A stretch of 64,000 nucleotides of DNA from Paralichthys olivaceus (Eukaryota > Chordata > Actinopteri > Pleuronectiformes > Paralichthyidae): positions 5,695,001-5,759,000 of the forward strand of contig NC_091108.1 of NCBI RefSeq assembly GCF_024713975.1. Reading direction: 5' to 3'. Below, in pieces: positions 24,506 through 36,550 of the stretch; the stretch's first letter is position 1; each line of letters starts with the position of its first letter. A program made the position numbers and the translations under genes. The notes beneath the pieces are model-generated. The model did no database searches. It was not told the DNA's origin and saw nothing but the letters and a program-made list of their open reading frames with translations.

Positions 24506-24957
24506 GTAAGAAGATGTGCTTTTTCAAATGTTTCTAGAGGAAAGGAGAGAGTTTCCCAACACATGGAGTGAATCTTAAAGTCATCTGTTCACTACCTGAC
24601 ACTGTACCTCAGGTCTGCTCCCCCGTCTCAGCCTGTTCCACTGTGAGTGAAGCGTGGACCAGAAGTTCTGCGATGAAGACAGGAGTTGTCTGAGGTAAAC
24701 CAGATGCCAAGTAGAGGGGGCTTCTCTAAACACCCGACTCTCGTCTGTCTGAATGGATCGACCTGCCGTGAAGCCGTGAAGCCATGAAGCCATACCTACA
24801 TGCCTACATCTGAAGGAATGTTGATAGAGATCTTTGCCACTTACGAGCAGAGTTCTGTGGAGGTACAAATGTGATAAAAGAAAAATACACTCTGGACCTG
24901 AATCAAGTCAGGACACCTCCCCTACTTGCAGGCACAGGGAGTTGTGATGCTTTTCAG

Positions 24958-25085
24958 GGGAACAAGCGGGAATCCTGTCCTCCACCTCGCCTGTGATGAT
25001 GATGGACTTACCTAGCCAGCACTTGCCTGTGGAGGTCAGCTGAAGACGACGCCACGCAGCTAAGTCTGGATTAGCCGGCCGAACG
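24958..25085 (+). other. Candidate untranslated 5' exon of nrtn (128 bases)
   Basis: The sequence between an acceptor GTGATGCTTTTCAG and a consensus donor (GAACG then GTAAGG). It has no long open frame and would be 5' UTR. The acceptor at 30609 directly before the nrtn start requires some upstream exon, and this is a plausible one. Confidence 0.3.
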
Positions 25086-27559
25086 GTAAGGACACCGCAT
25101 CTTCTTTTGTTAGTTTAAGCCAGCAGCTTAAGCGTTAGGTGCCGCTGACAGGGAAGCCTCACTGCTCGAGTGGCAGAAAACACACGTTAGATTATCTGTA
25201 TCAAGAGGCGGCCCTCGCAGAAGCCACATGTCAGTAGCGCGCGTGTCACGAAATGTTTGCGAGGGGTCGATTATGAGAGACACGCCACGATGTCGGAAAA
25301 ACAGCGAGAAACACAAATGATTTATAGTCTTTTAATCTCTTTTACGGGATTTGAACCTTTCGCCACAATGTTTATTATTTCAGGGAGGAATATTTTCCTT
25401 TCGTGCCACTTATCCAAGATGGTGGTTTCATCATTAACAAGCGTGATTGCTTTGGCTCTTCTTTCCCTAAGGTTCGGGCGCCACTGCGAGATCTCACCAA
25501 ACACTAATTCCACCTAATTATCTTTCTCCATATTTATCATTTCTGAGGTTTAACACTTTTTTTTTTTTTTTTGCAGTGCTGCACCTTTAATGCTGTAAAT
25601 AATTGGATTATAATGGAGGTGCCCGGAGGGAAACTTGATGATACTCACTATGGGCATTTTACTGAAGTGATGATCCCCCTCTCACTAAGCCCATATCATA
25701 CGTAGAGATTATACTGTATCTCGTGGAGCCCCGAGAGGCCAGATCGAGGTTAAGCCTAAAGTCAATTGAGCTGTTCAACTTTCATAACCTGCCAAAGCTG
25801 GTCATAACTGCAGGAAACTCAGGGGATAAGCTGCTCCGATGCACCACTCCTCATTGTGCAGCATTTCTTTTGCAGCATTTTCACTCAAATATTCACTGAG
25901 CACACATGAAAATGAAGATTTGTTCTGCACCGAGCAAACCACAGACGTTTAAAGATGTAAAATGTCATCATAGTTCAGATGTCTGTACTTGCTTGTGCTT
26001 GCTGGCGTGGGTCATATTTGGAAGCGGTATTCAACGTGTGCCAGATGGCCGTCAACCTTTTGTAGCTGCAACATCAACATGTTTAACATGGGTTTAGAGC
26101 CGGTGCTGTTGTGTTAAAAGAGGATCTGGCATGGACAGATTAGCAGCCGGAATAGCAGCTCACCGACTCGTCTTTAGAAAGCAGCAGAGACAGCATCAAT
26201 CTTTTCTCCCGGCTCGCGCAAAACAAAACGATGAAGTGAGGCGACGTCTCCGTGCAGAGCCTCATTGTCCATCAGGAGAAACTATTTGAATGCATTTCAC
26301 AGCTCAGTACCTCAGCTCCACTCGGCCCATAATAGCAAAGGGCAGACAAATTGGGACAGGTGTCAAGTGCGCATCCATCTCGCCATCACACCTCATTGAA
26401 CGCCACCCTCAGGGTAACAGCTTTGAGTTGTGCGTTTTCGTGTGAGGCTGTTGGGTCACTGGATTAATCTGTATAAATCCTCAGGACACAATAATAGGCC
26501 GACCAAAATAAAATAGAAGCTTTTAAAGGCACATACCTACGCATGGTAACAAGATGCAGGAATCGTGTTTAGAATTTGTAGAATGTTCAAAAAATCATCG
26601 CTATTTTTTTCTGGCCTGACCCGCACATGTTTTTTAACCCGCCTTTTTTTTTTTCTTTTCAATAATGAACAGCAGCTTTCTCACTAACAAGGAGCCGGCT
26701 TGTTTTAATTATCCTATGGTTACTGAGTGACAGAGCCGGAGCCAACTGAAGTCGATGCCCAGCAAAATTACAGCACTTTCTAACCTATAAGCCTTTTGCA
26801 GTTGCATTAGAACTGGGGCTGGATTTAGAACCACCAATCCTGGCTCAGAACATCCACTTTATTTTACGGCCTTTCAAACCCACCCTGGTGCCAACGCAAC
26901 AGCTCTCACTCGCTGAGCGTGTCGCTTTCTCATCTTCATTATTCTCAGCGAGAGCAGGGTGAGCGGTTTTCAGACAGAGAAAAAGAGAAGTGCTCTTCTG
27001 CATTCTGGCCTAACCCCTGAGTTAGAGGTGTCTGGTGGATTAAAGCAGACACACACACACACACACGGCGAGGCCTGGGCTCCGCCACCAACTCTGCAGC
27101 CAGGTGTTAACCCACGTGACTGCAGATAAAGCCGGCAGGCATTAGTGCTAATCCCGCCCTGATCTTTGGAATATGTCCCTATTACCTCCCCAAGCACTCT
27201 CTAGCTGTCCCCAGGCCTCCTGATGCTCACTTAGGAGGGAAAAGACGAGACAAGGGCCTCTCTAGGACTCCCTAAAGCACCTTGTTTCCTTGCAACAACA
27301 CAGTAGGTGCCTTTCCCACTGTTTGTTACACTCCTGTTATCTTTTCAGTGTAGGTATTTACGGGGTGTGTTTAGAGTGTCGCAGCTGGTCACATGGGCAG
27401 AGCTAAAAACACACAGCAGCGGTGGCAGTCGTGTTTTTCGCCGGAGGCCTCAGGTTGTGCGGTGACACTAGAGTTTGCCCTGTGGACATTTGTAGACATC
27501 AAGAAGCAGCAGCATTATGTAAACTGGATTATCTAGTGTTATGTGATGGTGCTGGAGGG

Positions 27560-27601
<42 letters not shown>

Positions 27602-30600
27602 GCTGAAGATTGGACTTTGCCTCGATCTCTGCCGCACAATCACTGCGTCGTATGATTTGGGGAAAGCAAAGCCACGCAAGTGCCTCATGGACGTGTATCT
27701 ATGGTGTGTGAGTCACAGCGAGGGAGAGAGGGGCAGACAGAACCGGCTGTATGTCCAGCAGCAAATGCTGCAGAGTGGTGGCACATAAAAGTTGGTATGT
27801 CGCACAAAGATGCTCTTCATTGGCGTCTGTCTGTGATCTTCTCTCTGTCATCATGTCACATTGGTCCAGATCCAAGCAAGCTGACATGTCCCCTTCCTCC
27901 CACCTCCCGTCTGCCAGCTTCATTCATAAGTGTCAACCACAGACGCCCCTTATCCTCATGGTGACAGATCTCTACTTCATCTTCCATATAGGCCGTGGCA
28001 TTCTGTTGAGTGTCCCCCCCTCTGGCATGGGAGGGAGGGGAGGACACGAGTGCCATGCTACTGTAATTACATTAACGTCCAGCTTAGCAGTGCCACGGCC
28101 ACTGACCCAATTATTCCTTTGAAAACATCCATTTCTTTGGTGTCATCTGAAATAATGCGACCTTTGAGTCACAACAAGAGCGCGGTTGAGAGTCGGAGGA
28201 TGCGGCTGCGACTGTGCGACGCATGAATCCGAGGACACATAATGTCTGAGGAATGGCTTTGACCCTCTCAGGAATTCTTGGCCGAGCAGTTTTCCCGCGT
28301 TGCCTCGAACACGTTAATGATCTTTCTCCCAGACTGTTTTCCCTCAGCTGGTAGCTGCTCCAGGTGAAGTGTGACTGACAGCAAACACAAGGTGCGCTGC
28401 TTCTTTCATACCTCACACTCACTCCCACTCTCAAAACAAGATCCTAATGAGGAATTCACACGTGTAAACTTTCTCCCAGTGAATCAGTAGAAGTTTCTGC
28501 GTTTTTGGGCCTCACATGTTTGACCAGGCCACTGAGCGTGCATGGGCACATCAGCTGGTGTGTGGGGGGGCCAGACATTCTGCGGCTGCTGCTCCAGTTG
28601 TCTTTGCGACTCATCTGCACTCTTGTTTGTCGATGGCTTTTCCTTCTGCTGCCGAGTCCTCTGGGCCTCCACTATATCCTCTGTTAATGCTCTTGTCTGT
28701 TTGCTGGAAAACAGCAGCGTTTGTGCTGTCGGGATGTGGACTCCTCCTCGCTCATGTCCCTCTGCTGCTCACCTAAGAAAACACTGGCGTTCCCTCCCCC
28801 CATCAATATCTGTGTATTTATGTCCACGGGAGCAGGGGCCAGTGGTGGATATTAAATGTCAGAGCTGATTAATCATCTACGACATCTGAACGAGCGGCAG
28901 AATGCTCTTTGGCACTTTTATTGATGCCAATCGACTGTAGATAGAACTAATGTGTTTCAGAGTGGAGCAATTATGACAATCAAAGTGTCTCCAGGGACAT
29001 GAGATCATTGCTTGACGACCGGTCTTCGCCCAGTGTCGAGACATCGGAGGACTCATCTGTCTTTTGCGAGCTAATTGTTTTATCAAGATGAGCCTCGGAG
29101 CGAACAGGCTCAGGACATTGATGTATGTGAAACAACTAATTCCGGGGATGAGTAATTATCCAAAACGGACCCATTAATAGAATAAGAAAACAATGATCTC
29201 ATCCTTCGCTATACATCATAATAAACTGATCATGAGAAGATTTCTGGTGTTGAACCGACAGAAACTAAATGAAACTTTCCATGGAAGCTTCTATCCGTCA
29301 TATCTGGAAATCAAACAGAGAGTTCCGAGGTGCAGCCGGGCATCGGGCCTCATTCTGCAGGAGACGTGGTTCCACGTTTCATTCACAGTCTGTGTCATGA
29401 GCTCGTGACCTGAAATGTTTGACTTTCAAACTAAAACCCCTTCATTGTGCAGAGGCCGCTCACAAACCCATATGGAATTATGAGTGATGAGTCAAGCTGT
29501 GACTGATAGGACTGGTCCTACCTGTTTATACTGTGTTTATACCACTGCAACTCGCGTGTGTAGCGTCTTTCTATTTTCCCTCTGCCGTGTCCAAAACACT
29601 CACACGCACTGGAGCTCTCCTATAGTTCTTTTTTGTTTAATCTTACTTCCCAGCAAAAGTTCAATTCCACACGAAAACCAAGAAATGTTCCTATAGCAGC
29701 TCAAAGTACAGAAATCATTCATTTCAGCTTTTTGTTTCTTTACCAAACTGGACAGAGATAAGTGACACTGTGTTCCACTGTAAACAATCCAGCAGTCTGT
29801 ATACGTACAGAATCCAGTCTGGTGAAACACTTTGTAACGCCGGTCTGGATTTGCTGTTAGTCGCTGCCAGTTTACCGTTTCCGGCTCTGGGGAAATGTTT
29901 TGCTCGCTGGTGACATGATATGAAAAATACAAAGAGTTGAAAATACCTGTGGACTGACGGTGAGGAAAGACAAAACTTAAAGAATAAGTGAACGGAGCAG
30001 TGTGTAGTGGAAGGGAGGAGCTGTGTAAAATAAAGGGATGTACAAGCACACATGTTCATTGGGCTCTAATCACACATAGCATTGGAAATAGGTGCGGTGA
30101 AGAGATTCCTAAAAGACAGAGATGGATTTTCCCTCTTTTAAAAGGACCTTGTGTAAAAATCTGCAAAAAAGTTGGGTTTTTTCTTCAGGAATCAAGAAAG
30201 GACGCTTAAATTCACATCAGGTATTTTAAATGACAAACGCTGAAAAGGTTGCATAACTCATTCAGCATGCCTTCTGTTTGAATCAAAAAGATCTGCCGAG
30301 ATGTTTTTCTGCCCTCGGGCGATGCAACTTTAAACACACTCTGCGTTCTCAGGTGTCAGCAAGTGATGTCGAAGCCTACAGATCACAAACTTAGTGCTCA
30401 GTGTGAAAATGAGCTGACAGCAGAATCAAGAGAAAGTAAACTGACAGTAAAATAAAAACCTGCCGTTGAGAGACGTGGATTCACGAGGGGAAGGTCACTG
30501 AAATGTGACGGCACAGACGAAAATCAATTTCTGAGCTCTGTGATTTCTGGTTTACATGATTGAATGAGTGACTGTTCTGGACGTTTACGGGGTTTTTTTC

Positions 30601-30609
30601 TCTCCGCAG
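25086..30609. other. DNA upstream of nrtn (intergenic or 5' UTR intron)
   Basis: No coding exon recognised. It includes a T run at about 25557-25572, CA and GT repeats at about 27048-27066 and 27562-27599, and candidate regulatory segments such as 25590-25760 with clustered homeodomain-type sites (TAATTGGATTATAATGG). If the candidate 5' exons are real, most of this is the first nrtn intron. Confidence 0.4.
27562..27599 (+). repeat. (GT)n microsatellite
   Basis: A pure GT run of about 38 bases upstream of nrtn. Confidence 0.95.
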
Positions 30610-30636
30610 AGTTTCAATGCTCCTCCGTGTTCTAAG
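30601..30636 (+). other. nrtn: Splice acceptor and short 5' UTR before the nrtn start codon
   Basis: A T-rich tract with CTCTCCGCAG is followed by 27 untranslated bases and AAGATGAAG, a good start context with A at -3. This implies at least one untranslated exon further upstream. Confidence 0.6.
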
Positions 30637-30901
30637 ATGAAGTTATGGAAAGGTGCTACTTTTGCCTTCATGCTCTGTGGTGCAGCCGTGTCCATCCTCC
30701 TCATTAGAAACATGGCCGCTGTTGGACAGTTCAGACCCAAGACAAAGTATCCACACACATCTTCATCCTCCTCAAGAGCGTCTTCATCGCCAGGATCGAC
30801 GCCCAGAACCTCGCTGCCACCGACAGTGTTGCCCCGGCAGATGGGTGGTCCTCACCGGAGAACCCGCTCGGCAGATAACATGAACTCTCTTCTCACTGAT
30901 T
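30637..30901 (+). CDS. nrtn: nrtn coding exon 1: signal peptide and pro-region
   Basis: The first coding exon starts 27 bases after a TCTCCGCAG acceptor (30601-30609), so it begins with a short 5' UTR part. It encodes residues 1-88 and one base of codon 89: the signal peptide, a serine run (SSSSSRASSSP) and a basic segment RRTRSADN that could be an additional processing site. The donor is TGTAAGATA. Confidence 0.9.
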
Positions 30902-31672
30902 GTAAGATAAACACTTTTTTACTTCCTGTCCTGATCAAGTGTTGTGTGACTCTGTTGTTTAAAGAACAGGTTTTATTTCTCCAGGTGTCTGTAATGATGA
31001 TGATGATGATAAAGATGCACCATTTTATAGCTTTCACTAGCTCTGATAATAATCTTGATAAAAATTATTTTCTTTGTGCCGCACTAATTCTCTTGCCAAT
31101 AACATGTTTTCTCTGTAGATCACACGTATCTTGTATTTCTTGAGAATTGCGTGTACGTTGCGTGTACAAAGAATCAGATATAACCCTCATCGCCTTTCAT
31201 CTCATCAAGTGTTGATTAATCTCCTCCTTTTCAAGTTTCCATGATGTTCCAGAGCTTCACAGAGGGCGAGCTTCAGCATGTGGTCGGCTCCTTGCTCGAC
31301 AGGAAGAGAAGGAAGAGCTGGCGCCAGGGTGACAACCAGGCGCGGAGGACTAAAAGAGCGCGGAGGCCGAAGCCCTGCTCTGTGAGGGAGCTGGAGATGA
31401 CCGTGAGCGAACTGGGTCTCGGCTACGACAGCGACGAGACGGTGCTGCTGCGCTACTGCAGCGGCAAGTGCACGGCCCACCGGCACAACTATGACATTAC
31501 CATGGAGCACATGATGCGGACGGGCTTCAGGAAGAAGGGCCGCAAGGACAAGGTCAGTAACGGGCCCTGCTGCCGGCCGACAGCGTTCGAAAACGACTTT
31601 TCCTTCCTGGACAACAAGAGCCGCTATCACACGATACAGAATGTGTCGGCGAAGAACTGTGGGTGCGTATGA
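30637..31672 (+). CDS. nrtn: Neurturin precursor (GDNF-family ligand), two coding exons
   Basis: A secreted neurotrophic factor that binds GFRalpha2 and signals through the RET kinase, supporting enteric, parasympathetic and other neurons. Coding exons are 30637-30901 and 31236-31672, phase 1 join, 702 nt, 233 residues plus TGA. The N terminus MKLWKGATFAFMLCGAAVSI is a hydrophobic signal peptide resembling human neurturin (MQRWKAAALAS, recalled). A Ser/Pro/Arg-rich propeptide follows. Overlapping furin-type sites RTKR (126-129) and RARR (129-132) release a mature domain of about 101-104 residues. Its seven cysteines (136, 163, 167, 200, 201, 230, 232) fit the cystine knot, with RELEMTVSELGLGYDSDETV, CCRPTAFE and a C-terminal CGCV. 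The basic stretch RKKGRKDK (187-194) sits in the heparin-binding region. SELGLGY and SDETVL mark neurturin rather than artemin, persephin or GDNF. An upstream in-frame ATG at 30568 lies before the splice acceptor and is unlikely to be used. Confidence 0.95.
31236..31672 (+). CDS. nrtn: nrtn coding exon 2: processing site and mature ligand
   Basis: It begins after CTCCTCCTTTTCAAG and encodes residues 89-233, including the furin-type cluster and the whole cystine-knot domain, ending at TGA 31670-31672. GC content is much higher than in the flanks, as expected for a coding exon. Confidence 0.95.
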
Positions 31673-33710
31673 CCCCAGAGAAACGGACGTATTGTTTCTT
31701 CATGCTGCTCTCGGCCTCAGGTGGATGAGTTAAACAGGAATGCTGTTAAAAGACAAACACAGAAATCTTTGGGATATAAACTCAAGGAGAGGAGGAAAAG
31801 AAGGGAATATGTTTGTTGCTGCTGTTGCACGGCGGCCATGTTTGACAGACAGACTTTTTGGCGTCTGTCGCCACACCTCGGGACAGAATCACACGTTTGT
31901 GAGGATTATGTGTGAAAAAAAAAGAAGACAGAAAATGACTGTTCATAAAAGTTTTGATCATCTTTTCTATCTGTGTAGTAACACTGTAAACTGTGGTGTA
32001 ACAACGATGTAGCAACATTATTTGTGATATTTCATTTGAGTGGTAGAACGTGGGACAGAGTCATGACGGCGATGAGCGGCGGTGAAACTAGATTAATGCT
32101 GTTACTACATTTCATATCCACGAGACAGAGGAGGGCTCAACAAACAAACAAACAAACAAACAAACCAAAGGACATTTAATGCACCAAGGTTTCTCTAAGT
32201 TCTGTGCGGGACAGTTTGCACCATTGACCTAATTATAGCTTCCTGTGATTAGCTGCAGAGAGTATATTGACACAGGGCACGACTGTGTTTGTTTGCATCA
32301 CTGTTACTGATTGCAGTGTTATTACACAGGTATACGAAGAGAAGTGTTATTGATGATGAAAGAAAATACTTTTTTCTATAGCTCAAGGTTTGATACCCAC
32401 TTTCAATAAATGTTTTGTATATTGATGTTGTGTAGATTAACAACGGGGACCTGCGTCACAACACACACGTGAACAATATGAACATTTCTACCATTTGCTC
32501 TTCATAGTGAATCAGTCTTTTTTTAAATAACCCAGTATTACAATTACCCATAATCCTCTGGAATTGCCAAAACAAACCAAGTCAATTCAACGAGCTTAAT
32601 TAATTCACACATTTATATCAGACTGTTTATAAAGATGGACGACTAGAATGCTGCCTAAAGGGGACTCCAAACTATCTGGATTGATTTTAGACCTGATTTG
32701 CCTCCTCCGACGGTCGGTGTCGAGTATCTGCCCGAATAATCCTGAAGTGTGAGAAGTTTACAACTAATGTTAATACAACCAATTAAGTCGGAGTCTCCCC
32801 GGATCTTGAAACGGAGCAATAACATAGAAACTCCCAAACATGTTTGAAATTCATAATAATCAGCTCGGACAGAAACACACTCATAGCTACCTGTTGTGTA
32901 CTTGTACAGCTACGACTAAAACAACAACACATTTCCAACTCGTGCTGCAAATGATGCGACATGAACCAGACTTAAAAAACTTTTATATACATGTTATATT
33001 TTTTTTGACTTCATCTTTGCACAACTTGAGGAGGTGGAGACGTGTCGTCCATCTTTATAAACAGTCCACGACTTCTTTATCTTGAATCATGAACATCTCA
33101 CATCTTAAGCTCCAGGTGACAACACCTCTGTAATCGTCTCTGGTTGTAACTTGTGAATGTTCACATGCAGAGTTTCTGTATAATCCGAGGCTCACGTGTC
33201 GTCTTTACGATGAGTTGTGGCATTTTCTTTTCTCTTGCTGACAGAAAACTATGAAGTAGAGACGTGATCTGGAAATGTGTTTGCACCCATCACACCCCCT
33301 GTAACCTGCTATGATCAGAGCAGCCTTCTATTGGCCCATCGAATGCCTCCTTGTTGTTTTGCCTCGTAGACTTTTAGCGGGAAAATAAGCTGTTGAAAAT
33401 TATTATGAAGCATTTTTTTCACCTTCAATCTTTATTTGGTTTGAACCCGTTGCAACTGTTTGCCTGAAGTACGATAAATTATATTGTTTTATTTTTTTCT
33501 GAGGAGGTGCAGTGCAGGGCGCAGATGCGGTGCATCTTTATTGTAGTTTATATTGTATTTATTTGGGAAGTAAATTATAATTTTTGCATATTTATTTAGA
33601 TTACCACACAGAAGAGGGACAGCTTATTATCATGAAGCAACTGTGCCAAAAAATGTTTTATCTAACATTCTATATTGACTGCTGAATAAACATTATTTCA
33701 GAGTTATGGA
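31673..33710 (+). other. nrtn: nrtn 3' untranslated region (inferred)
   Basis: It follows the TGA and contains a (CAAA)n run at 32138-32165, a possible early polyadenylation signal AATAAA at 32405-32410, AU-rich elements (GTATTTATTTGGG and CATATTTATTTAG at about 33554-33600), and a final AATAAA at 33685-33690. The AU-rich elements suggest regulated mRNA decay. The end point is inferred. Confidence 0.5.
33685..33690 (+). terminator. Polyadenylation signal AATAAA (nrtn)
   Basis: A hexamer in the context GCTGAATAAACATTATTTC, about 2 kb after the nrtn stop and shortly before the AT-rich satellite region. An alternative earlier hexamer is at 32405-32410. Confidence 0.5.
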
Positions 33711-34129
33711 TGGTGATCACTTCTCCCAAACTTTTGATCTTTGGGTGCCAGATATTCTGTACTCATACTGTATTTAAAATGAATAAATAAATACGTATTA
33801 ATGAAAGTGTTATCATGAAACATCCTGTTAATAAAGATAAAAGAAATGCTGTGAGAATATGTGAGGATCACAGCAGCAGGAGGACGAACTGATAAATAAA
33901 AATACAAGTTACACCTTTTGTCCCGAATCTCCACTGTTGTCCGTCAACATGAAATGTTTGTCTATTGACATGAAAACAGCAAGTTTATTTATGTTTTAGT
34001 CAATACCACATTGCACACTTCACTGTGCAGCCAGAAATACTCACTGGATTAATCCGCTGAAAATAGTCCACAACAAAATACCTATTTTGAGAGACTTTTC
34101 CAAAAAAACAACTGAGCCTCTTTTTGATC

Positions 34130-36250
34130 TCAATTAGATTTGAAAAGATAAAATAAAGATTTTTTAAAACCTTTTTGAAGGTTTTTGTTTAGATTTAAAG
34201 ATTTTTTGATGAAATTAAAAAAAATTGACGGAATTTTAAGAATTTTTAATGAGATTTGAAGAGTTTTTGCTTCATTTCAATTTTTTATTGGATTTGAAAA
34301 AAATTTTAGTTAAATTTGAAAAAAAATTTAGTTAAATTTGAAAAAAAATTTGAAGAAATTTGAAGAAATTTCAACGCAATTTCAAGAGTTTACATTTTTT
34401 ATTAAAGATTTGAAGAGTTTTTGATGAAATTGTAAGAATTTTTGATGGATTTGTAAGAATTTTTGATGAAATTTTAAGAAGGTTTGATGACATTTTGAGA
34501 ATTTTTGATGGGATTATGAGAAATTTTTATGAAATTTTAAAATTTTGTCTAGGTTGAAGAATTGTTCGTTAGATTTGAAAAATGTAGCGTTAGACATTAA
34601 GGGTGTGGCTTAGATTTTAAGAGTTTGTGAAGCAGATCTAAATCAATTTCAGATCTTTAGAATTTTGGTTTGGGTTTGAAAATATTTCAATGAGATTGTA
34701 AGAGATTTGATTTAAACTTGAAGAATTTTTGATGAGATAAAAAAATCTAATGAGATTTATGCATTGTTGGTTTAGATTTTAAGAGTTTGGATTAGATTCC
34801 AAAATGTTTCAATAAGATTTGAAGAGTTTTGATTTAGATTGTAAGACTTTTTTAATAGATCTGAACATTTTTGATCTAGACGTGAAAGATTTTGGTTTTT
34901 TGTTTCAGATGTGAAGAATTTTTGATTGGATTTGAAAAAAAATTCAATGAAATTTGAAAGTTTTTTGTTAAGATTTGAAGAAATTTCAATGACATTTCAA
35001 GAGTTTGGGTTTAGATTTTAAGAATTTTTGCTGAGATTTGAACAGTTTTTGTTTAGATTTAAAGACTTTTTGGTTTTGATTTTACAACTTTTCTTTTAGA
35101 TTTTAATAAATTTTGATTTGATCTGAAACTTTGCTTTAAAAGTAAAAGGTTTCCGTTTAGATTTAAAGATTTTTAAAAAAGATTTGAAGAGTTTTGATTT
35201 AGATTAGACGACGTTTTTAATAGATCTGAACATTTTTGATCTAGACTTGAAAGATTTTGGTTGAGATTTGAAGAGTTTTTTGTTTCCGATGTGAAAAATG
35301 TTTGATTGGATTTTTTAAAAAATCAATGAAATTTGAAGGTTTTTCATTTAGATTTTAAGAAATTTCAATGAGATTTCAAGACTTAAGATTTTTTAAGATT
35401 TGAAGAGTTTCGATTTTTTAAAAGATTTTAAGAGTTTGGATTATATTTCAAGATATTTCAATAAGATAAGAAGAGTTTTGGTGTAGATTTTAAGAATCTT
35501 CATTTTTGGTTTGGACGTGAAAGGTTTTGGGTTAGAGTTGAAGAATTTTCAATGAAATTTGAAGAATTTGGGTTTAGATTTGAAGATATTTCAATGAGAT
35601 TTGAAAAGGTTTTGGTTTAGATTAGTACAGTTTTTGGTTTAGATATGTAGAGTTTTGTTTTAGACTTGAAGAGTTTTGGTTTAGATTTAAGAATTTTAAA
35701 TGAGACCTGGAGTTTCCGGTCTAATTTTTAAAAGAATTCTATCAGAGTTGCAGTTTTTGGTTTAGATTTTTATGAGGTTTTGTTTAGATTTAAAGTTTTT
35801 GGTTTTGATGTTAAAATATTTGTTTCAGATTTGAAATTTTTTGATCAGATCTGAACATTTTCCTCCAAATGCGAAAGGTTTAGGTTTATATTTTAAGAAT
35901 TTTTAATGAGATTTCAAGAGTTTGGGTTTAGTTGTTAAGAATTTTTGTTGAGATTTGAACAGTTTTTGGTTTTGATTTTACAAGTTTTCTTATAGATCTG
36001 AATAATTTTTGATTAGACCTGAAAATATTTGCTTAAGACGTAAAAGATTTTGGTTTAGATTTGAAGGGGTTTCGTTTAGATTTTAGGAGTTTTTTTGTTC
36101 GGATTTAAAGAATTTTGATTAGGTTTGAAGGGTTTGGATTCGATTTTAAGTTTTTATGGTATAGATTCAAATACTTTTTGATAGATTTGCAGTTTTTGGT
36201 TTAGATTTGATATAATTTCAATAAGATTTGAGAGATTTTAGAGTTTGTAG
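34130..36250 (+). repeat. C-depleted AT-rich degenerate tandem repeat, about 2.1 kb
   Basis: Variants of a 20-23 base unit, roughly AGATTTGAAGAGTTTTTGGT, repeat throughout. Within 35030-35100 successive units measure about 21, 23, 20 and 21 bases. A longer-range copy is visible: the block around 34817-35030 recurs about 365 bases later (the word CTGAACATTTTTGATCTAGA at 34861 and 35226), and a diverged version occurs near 35851. The + strand is almost free of C: one C against fourteen G in 34441-34500. No open frame of 60 codons or more was seen in it. The origin is unknown. Confidence 0.85.
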
Positions 36251-36550
36251 TTTATGAAGAGTATGCAAGAACTTTATATCAGGTTAATAACTCAATAAGT
36301 ATATTCTATATAGATGGTGATTCTGTAATATCAGAGGTTTGATTTTAGTTTTTTTTGTTTAAGGTATATTAAATACTTGTAGATTGGTTATACAGAGTGT
36401 CAGGAAGACGTGGATTTAAATGCAATTGCTCTGATGCCGTGAGCATCACCAATGAAATTGTTTTGGGTTTATGGAACAATTTCATAGACAGAAACTTTGA
36501 AACCTGTAAATCTGCCAAAAACCAAACACTGGAGGTAAGTGACATGTGTT

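Noticed and set aside
30568..30636. Upstream in-frame ATG for neurturin
   Set aside because: The codons between 30568 and 30609 lie before a good splice acceptor, and family starts match the ATG at 30637, followed by a signal peptide.
34130..36250. A CRISPR-like or protein-repeat interpretation of the AT-rich array
   Set aside because: Units are contiguous and degenerate without unique spacers, and although 21 is a multiple of three, no open frame survives.
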